Below are positions 23,524-34,104 of a DNA stretch of 64,000 bases, piece by piece. Numbering within the stretch: the first letter of the stretch is position 1; each line of letters starts with the position of its first letter. The position numbers and the translations under genes are program-made. This DNA comes from Phlegmacium glaucopus. Lineage: Eukaryota > Basidiomycota > Agaricomycetes > Agaricales > Cortinariaceae. The stretch covers positions 132,651 through 196,650 of the forward strand of contig MU130494.1 in the NCBI GenBank assembly GCA_015039465.1. The letters are read 5' to 3'. A model generated the notes under the pieces. It did not search any database, had not been told where the DNA came from, and saw nothing but the letters and a program-made list of their open reading frames with translations.

Positions 23524-26500
23524 ATGCCTCCAAGAAAGACTACTGCTTCCAGGATTGGCAATCTTCAGAAGGGTTCAAATCAACTGAAAGACTCACAGAC
23601 TACCTCTCAGTTGGAAAAAAGTGTCTCTGATCTGCATTCTGAGCTTGAATCTGCCAACACAGTTATCTTGAAATTAGAGACTTCCCTTGCAGAAAAGACT
23701 TCTCTATGTGAATCACTCTCAACTCAGCTTGAGGCTTGTTGAGAGGAATCTGCTTGGCTTTCTCAGGATTTAGATAAACTCAGAGAAAAGTACCAAAAGT
23801 TGTATTGTGAAGTGCGAACAGAATGGCAGGGTCGAGCACGAGGCTTGCTGCGAAATTCTGCCTTAAAAGAAACAATTTCTGAGTTGAAAGCTATTGATAG
23901 AGATAGATCTCTTGAGGTTAAAGAGCACTCTCACATTTCTGTAGAGGCTACCAAGGTTCTTGTAAAATTGCAAGATCAGCATGCTTTTATAACAGAGAAA
24001 ATCATGGAGTCTATGAGAAACCTTGAGACTCATATGCAAGAAAAAGTTAGGGTTGTAAAGCAAAAACTAAAGGAGTCATCTAAGGTCATTGCAACCCTTA
24101 GAAAAGCTCAAAAGTCTGCCTCATCTAGACAGGAATATGTGTTGCATTAAACAAGGTTATCAAGGAGAAAAGTGTTCACAAACTGCTTCACAAAGGTGTC
24201 TACACAGATGAAACCCATAGTCTGGTACGACAGCTTGCACATGCTGGGTGTTCACAGTCCAAAGTTGGTCACATCATCACTGCTGTTTTCCAGTCAGCAG
24301 GGGTTGAAACTGTGGGAGAATTAGTCGCAGATCTGTCAACCGTATGATCAAAGAGGGATATCTTGCTGCACAACTGCAACTTGGCCATGAAATGGTAAAT
24401 GCAGAAAGTATGACCTTCAGTGCTGATAGAACTAGCCACCGTGGCATAAACTACAAGAGTCATCATGTCAATTTCAAAGTTGAGGACTATAGGTCTGGGA
24501 GTGGAGAAAAACACAGAACTACTCATTTCTTGGGAGTACAATCTTCAGCTGATGGGACTAGTGAAGAGAGCATCAAAGATGTGAAAAATATTCTAGGCAA
24601 TATTATTGCCCTGTACAATCAGAGTCCTCTTGGAAGAAGAACTGGAAATCTTAGTCGAGTGCTGGAGATTCTGATAAAGGTTACTGGTGTGCATAGTGAC
24701 CACTGTGCAAAAGAGAAAAAAGATGCAGCACTTCTGAAAAGTGAGAAAAGAAATGCAGTAAATCAGATTCTAGGTGAAAAAGTCATGCTAGACAAAAAAA
24801 ATGAACAACTATATCACATCATTGATGCTGCTGAAAAGCAATTGATGAATGATGTTGGAGGGGCTCTTGGGTGGGTTGCACTGTCATTAGAGGAACAAGC
24901 AGAGGCAAAAGCAAGGATGATGGAGGCAATAGTCATGCATTTAGGGGAACAAGCATTCACTTTGCTATCTGATGATGAACAAAAATTTCTGAGGTTATTT
25001 GTCTGGGCTGTGTGTACATGTCACAAAGATCTAAACACTGTTCATGGAGGATATGGCACTATGAAAAAATGGTGGGAAGAGAATGACATTGATCCACCTA
25101 TTCTCTTAGCTAATAGAGACAATGCAGCTGTTCTTAAGGAGGCAGGGCCTAGAGATGATGTAGTCACTCTTGCTCAAGAGCGTGCATTTGAAATGACTGA
25201 CAGAGGAGGTATCAAAGCAACACAACTAGCTGGAGCAATCTTCAATCATAAAAATGACAAAGTTGGCCATCGTAATGTATTCAGATGGTGGTGGGAAAAG
25301 AATGTTGGTTCTCAATTTACATTTTCTGATACATCAAATACCAGATTTCAGTCACATTGCAATGCAGCTGCTGCTTTATTGCTTCATCTTCCACAGTTTA
25401 TTGAATTCTTGGAATATGTACGTGATGTCAAGCAGAGTGGGAAATTCAACCATATGGAACAGAATCTATGGAATGCCCTCCATTGTACAGCAACCAAGAC
25501 TGAAATAGCAGTTTTGGCTTTATATGCTCAGGCAATTACACATCCTTATATGAAGGTTGTATGTGCAACTGGAGAAAAACAAGAAAATATGCTGAACCTT
25601 GGTCCATTTCATCAAAAGGTTGTTACAATCACGTCATGAGTTTTGGTCCTCCGCTCCGGGGCCGACGGTTTCCAGAGCAGGGCTAGGTACTCCAGCTAAC
25701 TTTACCATTCCTCTCTCCCTGTTTCGGCCCCGGTCCTTCCCATACCTTTCCGGCCTGTCTGACACTACTCTGTGCACAGCCTCATCATCATTTGTCATCA
25801 CCCTCAGTAATCTTATCTTATCTGGAGCTTGTCTCACCCTGGAATGTAGGACTTGGTGGAGTGTAGTGGAACAGACACTTTTGGTCATTTTGCATTCTAC
25901 ATCATTTTATGATATTATTTCTCAACTTGTATGTTTTCTCCTCAGTTTCGAATATCAACTTAGTCCCCACCTTGCTCTCTCTCTCTCTGCTAAGTCTTTC
26001 TATCTTTCTCGTTACTCCGTCTTCGGCCCCAAAATTAAGGACACCTTGGAAGGTACTTGGGTGGCACAGCACATAAGCTGAGGCCAAGTCCTTTCCATTA
26101 CAGTTTCCGATCTTTCCAACACTCAGCAAGGCAGAACACGGCTTAACAAAGGTTCAAAATCATATGCAACACATTATTGGTGATCCTAAATTTCTTCTTG
26201 GACCAAATGCAGCCTATAAAATGGGTTCTCTAGATGGAAAGGACTGAAATTTCCAGAAATTTTTAATGCTATTCAAAAGATATCACCAGAGCTTCCCCAC
26301 CTTGAGCCTCTCTTGGTTTCATTTTTCAAAGGAGCATCTAAAACTTGGAAATGGTTTACTTCTGAATTTGCACCTGGTGGTTTGATTGATGAGGCAACTG
26401 TGGAAGAGAGAGAACTTGCATGGATGCCAGCTACAAATGATGTCAATGAAGGTGCTCTTGGATCATTCCGTGTTCTACTCCGCCGCCAACCTCAGCTGAC

Positions 26501-26977
26501 CCAGCAAGGTTATAATGCTTTATCTATGTTCTTCCGAAATGATACAGAAGCATTTATGAAGGCAAAATTCACAGAAAAGGAAGACCATTCATTCTTGTGC
26601 AGTGAGGCACGTGAAATAAAAGAGGATGAAAAGAAAAAAAAGTTGGAGTATGTGGATCATAATGAGGCCCGTCCTAAAAACCAAGCAGCCACCAGGATGA
26701 AAACCAAAGAGAGAAGGGAAAAGGATGCAGAATGGGCAACTGAAATTAGAATAAACCTCAAAAGAATCACTTTTGCAGATCTAAAAGGCCCAGCTCTGAA
26801 GAAGCAATAGAAAATATTCAAGCTTGCTGGAGCACCAAATTTGAGGAAAATAAATACAAGTACCAAGGTGGATGACATTAGAAATGCTCTAATGGATTCT
26901 GTTAAATTATACAAGCAAGGGGAATGGGTTCCTACAGTGGAGATAGAAGATGATACTGGGGAAGACTTTGTGTTATG
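23524..26977 (+). pseudogene. broken copy of a multicopy uncharacterised basidiomycete gene, transposon-like
   Basis: I recognise the protein as a repetitive basidiomycete family, usually annotated hypothetical; no function is established. The N-terminus is a long coiled coil (LEKSVSDLHSELESANTVIL, then QEKVRVVKQKLKESSKVI). Conserved core blocks follow: AESMTFSADRTSHRGINY, GVHSDHCAKEKKDA, FVWAVCTCHKDLNTVHGG, PPILLANRDNAAVLKEA, MTDRGGIKATQLAGAIFNHK, TFSDTSNTRFQSHC, TSEFAPGGLIDEATVEE, WMPATNDVNEGALGSFR. Damage: in-frame TGA at about 23740, frame changes near 24150 and 24320, a solo LTR at 25621-26148 (its removal restores the frame), a frame change near 26245 and a TAG at 26808. The conserved acidic residues (SADRT, HSDHC, CHKD) could belong to an RNase H-like nuclease fold, which would make it a transposase. 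That is inference. Confidence 0.75.
25621..26148 (+). mobile_element. solo LTR (528 bp) with 5-bp target duplication
   Basis: The insert starts TGTTACAATCACGTCATGAG, ends GGCTTAACA and is flanked by AAGGT at 25616-25620 and 26149-26153. Removing the insert with one AAGGT joins CATCAAAAGGTTCAAAATC in the reading frame of the host gene. Size, TG..CA ends and a 5-bp duplication indicate an LTR left by recombination of a retrotransposon. The superfamily is not certain. The flanking repeats are still identical. Confidence 0.9.
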
Positions 26978-28099
26978 AACTTTTAACTTTTACTTTTACT
27001 TTGCTTATCCCTGATAAGCTGAACCACACTCCCTATCTTATCTTATAGAATTGACGATCTCTTGATCTCTTGATCTCTTGATCATATCTCTTGATCATAT
27101 CTCTTGATCTCTTGATCTTATCTCTTGATCACCGATCTTGATCTTATCCACAGATGACATGTGATCTCTTGCCAGATGATCTCATCAATATAAAGGTACA
27201 TTTCATCCATATGCATACTTTATTACTTACATGCATCCAACATATGTCTTTCATTCTGATTGACATGCATTCCACATATGTTGCTGCACAACATGCTTCT
27301 ACCTTGCTCCTTACATGCCTTTACCTTATGCCTTACATGTGCCTGTCTCCAGGATAACACATGGACCATAGTATATAACCTGTAGCTAGACTACTTGTAT
27401 TCCCTAGCTAATCTTTATTAATCTCCATTGCTTGTCCATGACGATTCCTCTTTGATGTTCTCAAATCTTTGATTATTGACTCGGACTCTTCCAGTTCATA
27501 TTCCTAGGCTCAGATTGACAGATAAATGATGGTCGACTGTTGCTGGTCACGGCTGTAAAGCCTGAACCGGTCGAAGTTGTAACACTTTGCCTGGGAGTTA
27601 GAGGATGATGAATCAGATAGTTGAGCTAATTTTACCACATAATTACCATTTTTTATCATAAAAATCATTCAGTACATGTTCCTATGATGCTATAATACAT
27701 TTACAATACAAAAAAGATCATCCAAAATGAAGCAGAACTGAGTGAGCAAGCTATGTTTTGAGTGTTTCACATTTTGTCACGCTTTTGGCAATGTGACATG
27801 ACATAACACTGACAAATTCGTAACAGGGATTGCCCACCACCAGTGAGTGTTTGGGTGCTCGTGGGTTCAAACCTTGCATGTGGCTTTTATTTTCAATAAT
27901 CTTACTACACTTAGCAAATTGCCCTAAGTATTATTTTTATTAATTACTTGCTATTAGATAGGTTGGGTTAGGTAGATTAGGGGTTGGATAGTTGTTAGGG
28001 ATGGGGATTTTTGGAGTCTAACATATAAGCTCAGTGTTATGGTCAAGATGACGTGGAACAACTGATCATTAAGTACCTATAACATATAAGCTAGGTAAC
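26978..28099. other. 1.1 kb without a gene; TCTCTTGA microsatellite
   Basis: 27050-27145 is a degenerate (GA)TCTCTTGATC/ATCTTATC array. The rest is AT-rich and has no recognisable frame. GGGTTCAAACC at about 27867 resembles a pol III B box, but no tRNA fold is apparent around it. The block around 28031-28065 is repeated at 28143-28180. Confidence 0.6.
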
Positions 28100-28326
28100 A
28101 ATGAGTTATAGGAACTGTAATAGAAGAAGGAAAACACTCATACCTCAGTGTTACAGTCAAGATGACGTGGAACAACTGAGGGGAGGGAAGGAGAAGGAGA
28201 TGATCTTATATGCAGTATGAAAGTAGCTACACAAACAAACAAGGTCATGAGAGGGTGGCGCAACACGATTGAGTCATGTGATGTGTAAGAGGAGAGTACC
28301 AGCAAGAAAAAGAAAGAATGCCAACA
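28100..28326 (-). mobile_element. copia LTR (3' of the deleted element)
   Basis: On the minus strand a polypurine tract (TTGAGGGGGGC) at about 28327-28337 is followed by TGTTGGCATTC, the LTR start at 28326. The far end is not fixed; TG..CA candidates lie around 28100-28150. A ~37-bp block with CAAGATGACGTGGAACAACT inside the LTR is duplicated at 28031-28065. Confidence 0.6.
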
Positions 28327-29088
28327 GCCCCCCTCAATGAGCCAAGAGCCCGAGACGGGCAATGTGAGACTGGAAAGGGGCTTGGTGAACAAATCCACAG
28401 TATTGATGATGCCGGGAGTATGAGTGACGAGAAAGGCATTGGATTCAATGTGAGAGCGAATGAAATGATAACAAATGTCAATGTGCTTGGCCTTTCCATG
28501 ATTGGAATTGTTGGTTGATAGGGACTTAGTGCCGTTGTTATCTGTGGAGATAATGAGAGGTGATGGACCAGGGATTTGAAATTGATCAAGTGATTGATGC
28601 AGCCAGATGCCTTCTTGAATAGCACGCATGAGAGCCACATACTCTGCTTCAGTGGTTGAGAGAGCAATGCAGTTCTGTTTCTTTGCCGACCAACTAATGG
28701 GCCCGCCTCCTAGGGACCAAGGAACAACATCCTGCTGAATGCCATCTGTCTCCAATGACTTCACAAACACTGTACTGTCCAATTTCCCACCACTATCTAT
28801 ATAAAACCTCTTCACTTTCTTGCCTGATTTTCTCTCCCAATTGGCCTTGGTGATCATCCAAGCTTCATATGATTGATCTTTGGGAGCCAGACAGTAAACC
28901 TTTAGGGCATCAGAGCAATCATCGAGAAAGGCAATGAGGTAGAGTTTACTATGGGGTATGGCAACCGGAAATGGACCACAGAGGTCACAAAAGACAAGTT
29001 CAAGGAGCTCAGTGGATTTGAGAGTTGGAGACGTTGGATTGGGAGCATGGCTATGTTTTCCAATGATACATGGTTTGCATTTGGACAA
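28327..29088 (-). pseudogene. Ty1/copia pol with large internal deletion (integrase joined to RNase H)
   Basis: The frame starts in the integrase zinc-binding end (CKPCIIGKHSHAP) and enters the integrase core (LVFCDLCGPFPV, first catalytic Asp; FYIDSGGK, second). After about 125 residues it jumps directly to the RNase H part (GGPISWSAKKQNCIALSTTE, AEYVALMRAIQEGIWLHQ, KHIDICYHFIRSHI). The end of integrase and the whole reverse transcriptase are missing, yet the join is in frame. The frame then runs through the polypurine tract into the LTR. A non-autonomous deletion derivative. Confidence 0.9.
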
Positions 29089-29149
29089 CTTGTCGCCGGG
29101 GGGGAATCCCTCCCAAGGCAGTAGTATAGATGTGGAAAAGTGTTTAACG

Positions 29150-29906
29150 ATGCAGGGTGTATTTGGAGATCCTGATGCTTCGGAAGTGGCAGCTGGTCAT
29201 AGCATGGATCTCGACCATTTGCTTGATGCGGTCGATGCGAAAATGGTCCATTTTCCTAGTTATGCATGCACTTCATTTATTGTGAGTATCATTGCCATTT
29301 TTTTTGGATTTGGTTGAATTTAATTTGAGAATTTAGGCTGGTCAAGTCATGAACGCCTATTTGATGAATCAACTTGAATTGACGCCCATCCCTGCACCCT
29401 CTGGCTTTTCAATCTCAGGTTCTGAACCCCCATCTGTGATTCGTTCAGCTCCATCCTTCACATCGGAGATTGGCCAATGTTCTGATGACAATATATCTAT
29501 TGAAGGAGCGCCTATCCCACTTCTCCCTTCTGGATTTCACTTGGATGATCTTCAGGAGACTTTCTCGTTAACGCAAGATGATCCCTATCTTTCTCTTTGC
29601 ATCTGAACTTCTAGCTTGGCATCTTCTGGTGTCAGACTCAGTGGCAGCGCCAGTAAATCTAGCGACTCTGAAGAAGAAGCGGGAGATGTTGGGGATTCTA
29701 CAATTGACTCACTTGGACCGTGTACCCCTCCTCCCCTCCCTTATGCATTGATTCCACCCGGTGAATGGAATGCGGCTTCCAAAGATCTTCCAGGTTTTGT
29801 TCCTGCTGGTCTCTTACATTTCACCGAAGAGAATGAGTCAGCTTCCTTTATCAATTTCACTGGATCCCTTTTCGAGGATGTTGACTTTAATGATAGGCCT
29901 GCATAG
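29150..29906 (+). pseudogene. hypothetical protein, two exons, one in-frame stop
   Basis: Exon 1 (29150-29281) and exon 2 (29337-29906) are joined by a 55-bp GT-AG intron in frame. Exon 2 contains one TGA at 29604-29606, after which the same frame stays open to 29906. The composition is continuous across it: Ser/Pro-rich before (PAPSGFSISGSEPPSV) and after (SGSASKSSDSEEEAGDV). The C-terminus is acidic. I recognise no domain. The start MQGVFGDPDASEV is the first in-frame ATG, but more sequence may lie upstream in the copia fragment. It may be a recently killed host gene or part of a mobile unit. Confidence 0.5.
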
Positions 29907-29933
29907 GTAGCATCGACACGATTAACCGAATTT

Positions 29934-29958
29934 GATGTCTGTTTGTCTGCAACTGTAA
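29934..29958 (-). repeat. single Tc1/mariner-like terminus
   Basis: The segment reads TACAGTTGCAGACAAACA on the minus strand, close to the end of the 6985-7672 element (CAGTTGCGGACAAACAAA), including the bordering TA. No matching inverted end was found nearby, so it is probably a truncated copy or a solo end. Confidence 0.5.
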
Positions 29959-30328
29959 TACATTTCACACTCGTTTTTCATCATAATTTGCAGATATCCA
30001 GATGAACATTGAAGCCAACTCAGGGAAAAGATACGCCAGCCTGCTTCATAAGTTCAGAAACTTCAACATCTAAAAGATTGAGTACATTGAGCCTTAAGCA
30101 TAAATTGGAGCGTTAAGGTTATTCATGATCTTCTGTGTGTTTCATATGTAGCGTAGAAGGCGCATAGAGAGACTGGTGTAATCTCTTTTGGGACCGTTGT
30201 CAGAGGGTTCTTTCATATTGAGCAGCCTACCCAAAGTCCATAGGTGCTTCACTATGGTCGAGTGGCTCCTATTGCATAGAAGGCGAGCATCGATCAGCAT
30301 GTGCTCCAATAAAACTATTGCACTTCCC

Positions 30329-30922
30329 TCACCAATATGCGTTAACCTGCAGCTTTAGCGTCTCATCGTCAACCAAGTCAGTGCCAGCCAGGATCCCTGC
30401 ATCGCAGATGATGGGTTCTCCGATTGGGAGGGTGGGTGGCTGTGGGTCACCCCGACGATAATTCTGAGTGACAAGGAGATGCCAAACTTGGGACACGAAC
30501 CCTGACGGCGATGGTATAACAAGCGGCTCCTCATTGGTGGAGGTTTGGGTGGAGGCAACAATCTTAAGCGTCACAGCGGTACGCTTGGTTACGATTGCAA
30601 CAACCTCGTGCTCAATGACAGCGAGGGTAGAAAATGCATTGGATAGCTTAAGTTCCAGGCGGTCCTCAGGTGAGAGAATTGCCGGTGTATAAACTTCGAA
30701 TGCCCGCTCCTGTTGTATCTGGGAAAGCAATTTGGTAATGGTGCGGAAGGCGAGAATATTTCTCGGAATATCTTTCAATGGGGAAGTGGGAAGAGGGACG
30801 TTGCGTGGGGTGGTGTTGTGAGATGGGTCGTTGTTGTTTAGTGTACCCTCTGTATGTTGTTCATGGCTGTTGCTGTTCTTGCCCGTTAAAATTTGGGACA
30901 CTTTACGGAAGAGGCTGGGCAT
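30329..30922 (-). CDS. hypothetical protein, 197 aa, single exon
   Basis: A clean uninterrupted frame from an ATG to a TAA, with coding-like composition. The N-terminus MPSLFRKVSQILTGK is basic, then a Pro/Asn-rich linker, then a compact region (NILAFRTITKLLSQIQQERA, LELKLSNAFSTLAVIEHEVV) and a C-terminal VWHLLVTQNYRRGDPQPP block. I recall similar hypothetical proteins in other Agaricomycetes but know no function, and no catalytic motif is visible. No signal peptide or membrane segment. A tandem neighbour cannot be assigned. Confidence 0.6.
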   Translation of the reverse strand: MPSLFRKVSQILTGKNSNSHEQHTEGTLNNNDPSHNTTPRNVPLPTSPLKDIPRNILAFRTITKLLSQIQQERAFEVYTPAILSPEDRLELKLSNAFSTLAVIEHEVVAIVTKRTAVTLKIVASTQTSTNEEPLVIPSPSGFVSQVWHLLVTQNYRRGDPQPPTLPIGEPIICDAGILAGTDLVDDETLKLQVNAYW

Positions 30923-31109
30923 TGCCTGGAAACTGGCTGAATCTGAAAGACGAAGGAGGGTCTATGAGGTTTTAGTCTTTAATAACAGGCATTAGCTTCA
31001 GTATAAAGGGGAGAGTAACAAGAACAGTTTACAGTTTTCAAGAGGACGATGGATAACCATCACCGTGAATTTGGCTTCTGATCTGACAGGGTTGATTTAT
31101 TAGTCAGCC

Positions 31110-31400
31110 TTAGCAATTGGTTCCTCGGTTCATGACATAGTCAAATTTCTTGACAATGCTCTTGACAACGCTTCTGAGTCTCACACTCGATCCAGCGCTG
31201 TCGTAATGTGGTGGGGCAAGAGGGACCTTAGTTCCACCATCAACAGTCTTGAAAAGTTGAAGTCCTCCAAATTGCCAGGCTGGGAGGAATCTGCAACGGG
31301 GCTGCTTGTCATGCTTAAGGGGTTGCAAGACGTGCCTGAATGGGGGCAAATTGGATCTTGACATCTCGAACGAAATCACGGCGATATCGCAGAGCGGCAA
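31110..31400 (-). CDS. possible small hypothetical protein or gene remnant (96 aa)
   Basis: The frame is open from ATG to stop and has a plausible mixed composition (FLPAWQFGGLQLFKTVDGG, APPHYDSAGSSVRLRS). Nothing in it is recognised. About 40 bp beyond its start, on the other strand, lies ERDFGGTLHCEAFLASLLDE (31440-31520), which looks like a fragment of another gene running rightward. Both may be remnants of host genes. Confidence 0.3.
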   Translation of the reverse strand: MPLCDIAVISFEMSRSNLPPFRHVLQPLKHDKQPRCRFLPAWQFGGLQLFKTVDGGTKVPLAPPHYDSAGSSVRLRSVVKSIVKKFDYVMNRGTNC

Positions 31401-32118
31401 ATTTTTTGCTACTCTAAGCTTCTATAAAGCCTGAAAGGGACTTCGGAGGCACACTGCATTGCGAGGCCTTTCTTGCATCCCTTCTTGATGAGACCGCAAA
31501 TGTCAGCGAAGGCTTAGTGGCACAGATGAAGGTGGGTTACTTTTCCAGCTCGTTTTTATCACCAGAGTCTCATTTCTTGTGAAAGGGTTTGGGATCAACT
31601 ATTGGAATATCAAAATGTTGCTGCCCAACATGCTGACATCTGCCTGTCCTCAACCACCTATGATTGGGATGAATTTTTGCCGAGCCGGTAAGTGCAACTA
31701 GGATGCATGAAATGATGTTATCAAAGTTGGTCTTTGTCTCCTCTTCTCTTTTCCTCTTTCCTCACGTTTCTGGGGTCCAGAGTTTATTGGTCCTGACTTA
31801 TCACGGCTTATATTTATCTGCGACAAACCACTTGAAAATCTCGCCTTCCATCTGCATTACACGTTATATTATGTTGGCAAAGCTACGCAGTGCGTACTAA
31901 TGGTTTTTATTTACACGACAGCAGAGAGACGACGACGACAGCAGAGGTGACAACAGACGGCGATGATGACGGATGGCAGGCTCCTTATTTCCCACTCTTG
32001 CCGCCCATGCCATTGACACAACAGCGCTGTAATACACTCTGGCCCCTTCTTGTATGAGAGAAGGTTCTTTCTACAATTGAATTCCTTGATAAACTATCAA
32101 TTTTTACAAATGAAGTTG

Positions 32119-32170
32119 AATTTGATTATGCAAGCGAGCTCGACCGGTCAAACTTGTCACGTGTTTATTC
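32119..32170 (+). repeat. inverted-repeat end centred on GACCGGTC, left
   Basis: TTTGATTATGCAAGCGAGCT, GACCGGTCAA and CTTGTCACGT match, in inverted orientation, the sequence at 33944-33985. It lies about 230 bp 5' of the sacsin-like pseudogene. Confidence 0.75.
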
Positions 32171-32352
32171 AACCGTCACACAACGAAAGCACTGTTTGAG
32201 CCAAATCATCCTTTAAACTTGTTTACTTTGGGCTAACTATTACCATGGACCGTCGCCTTTTACTAGGGGATTCCGTGCTGCTTCCGCATCCAATGCTGAG
32301 CACGAGGCATCGATAACAAGCATCCTTCTCAAGCAGCAACCACCACTTAGCA

Positions 32353-33600
32353 ATGGAGGAAGATTACGAACAACGCACTATTAGCGCAATTGGTTCATTA
32401 CGTTCGATCTTCCAAATCTATCCGTTCTCTGTAGGCATATTCCATGAAATTTGCAAAACTCAGACGATGCCAGTGCATCGAAACAGGTTCGTGATTATCC
32501 CACTCATCAGTCTCAAACTTCCAACTGCGACTTGTTCCCTCCAGATATTTGTGCTTCATCGTCGCAGCCATCCAATTGCGTCCCTAAATCAGCCAAAACT
32601 TGCTTCGACGCAGGGTCCAGCATTATTGGCATAATGATGCCCTGTTTAAGGAGACGGATTGGGAATTGTTAAAACATGCATTTGAGTCATCGAAGTTCAA
32701 TGATTCTTCGTATGTGTAGACTCCTACTTTCATCAAGCCTTGGTTATTGATGACTCTCATGCAGAAAGATTGGCAAATATGGGATTGAGTTTCGTTCTGT
32801 TTATCACATACGCTGACCTGTCCCCTCCTGTCCTTCCTCGAGATGTTCACGAACGATATAGATCGCCGATTGCCCACAAATAATCTCAGGGCCACTTCTT
32901 ACCATTTCCCTTGAGAAGCTTCAGGGATACGTCTGGCAAGAGAATCAATCTTTATCAAAGCTTCAGCACCCATACCGATCAGCTGTCGTCCTTCGACTGT
33001 TCCTTAATTACGGTTGGAAAGACACTGCGGTCGAAGGTACTGCCATTGCGGGGCACCGCCAGCAAAATCAGCACTAAAGTTGTACATGCCGATAAGATCT
33101 CCCAAGTCTTCCACGCTTTCGTCAAAGAAGAAATGGACATATCTCTTCTCTTCCTTCAAAATATTACGTCTATCGAAATCTATGAAGCTGACCACTCGAG
33201 ACTGGATTCCCCGTCCATGTCCATGCTCTTTTTGCCCTCACCCAATCTAGGCAGCACCTGCGCAACAGTGGGGAAACAGGCATTGTATTGCAGGCTGATA
33301 ACCAGTATGTCTTCGTCCACCTTCTGCATCTCCTCTCTTAACCGTATGTTGTAGCGTCGTCGTTGAATGGAACAAACTTCTATTTGATGAATTCATACCA
33401 CAGGCTTGGACATTTTTGTTGGAAATCCTTATTCAAGCAGATGGTATTGACATTGTCCATTACAATCTTTGGAGTAACTCTTCCTTCAGAAGACTTCTGG
33501 TATCTTCTTTGACCCTCCGTTCCTTGCACTCCAAGTCAGTTTTCTTTTCTCTCGTCGAGTCGCTGTATTTACCCTGCGTTTTTTTCTTGTACTTTTAGCG
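32353..33600 (+). pseudogene. sacsin-like HSP90-type ATPase protein, degraded
   Basis: Pieces match the N-terminal ATPase-like region of sacsin-related proteins of basidiomycetes. They are RTISAIGSLRSIFQIYP, then in another frame NSDDASASKQV (the ATP-binding Asn/Asp motif, normally LQNSDDA), and at 32911-33230 SGKRINLYQSFSTHTDQL, GTASKISTKVVHADKIS, KEEMDISLLFLQNITSIEIYE. They are in different frames, and the intervening part (about 32640-32880) is not recognisable. Intact family members are well over a thousand residues, so only a broken 5' piece remains. It lies between two inverted repeats (32119-32170 and 33944-33985). Confidence 0.6.
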
Positions 33601-33943
33601 TTTGGCATTTTTTTGCTTACCCACCCTCCATCCCGTGGTAGCTTTCCTCACGTTTTCTGCATTTTTTGCCAGTATTTTTTGCAGTATAAACAGAGGTTTT
33701 AATGCACCCACTATTATCATTCTTTTCTTTTACTTTATTTTCATGTACATGTAGTAGCTGTTGCGCGCCATTCCATTTCATGGGGTATCACTGGTCTCAG
33801 GGTGCCCCCGTTTTCCAGCTAAATTATGGCTTCCTTACGCTCCAAGTAGGTGGCTAGATGCCATGTAAGCAACATCATTTGAAAGAAAGCATTAGTTATT
33901 CCAAAACAGAGAAGATGTGAGTTGCAAAGTATATGTAATAACT

Positions 33944-33985
33944 ACGTGACAAGCTTGACCGGTCAAGCTTGCTTGCATAATCAAA
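33944..33985 (-). repeat. inverted-repeat end centred on GACCGGTC, right
   Basis: Contains a perfect 22-bp palindrome at 33950-33971 with GACCGGTC at its centre and AAGCTT on both sides, followed by GCATAATCAAATT. It is the inverted partner of 32119-32170. The two could be ends of one 1.87-kb element or two separate palindromic insertions. Confidence 0.75.
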
Positions 33986-34104
33986 TTGGTTAACTCTTCA
34001 ACTTGATTCGTAATTTGCTGTTCTTCCCTTCCTCACCTTTGTATTCTTAAGCTACAGAGCAGTGCAATCTCCTGCTACTTTATTGCTTTCCTTTTGTTTG
34101 AGCA

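Noticed and set aside
27830..27905. tRNA-like B box (GGGTTCAAACC)
   Set aside because: No convincing A box, acceptor stem or anticodon arm could be folded around it.
31440..31530. Fragment GTLHCEAFLASLLDE on the plus strand
   Set aside because: Probably a real gene scrap with a GTGGGT donor after it, but too short to name or delimit.
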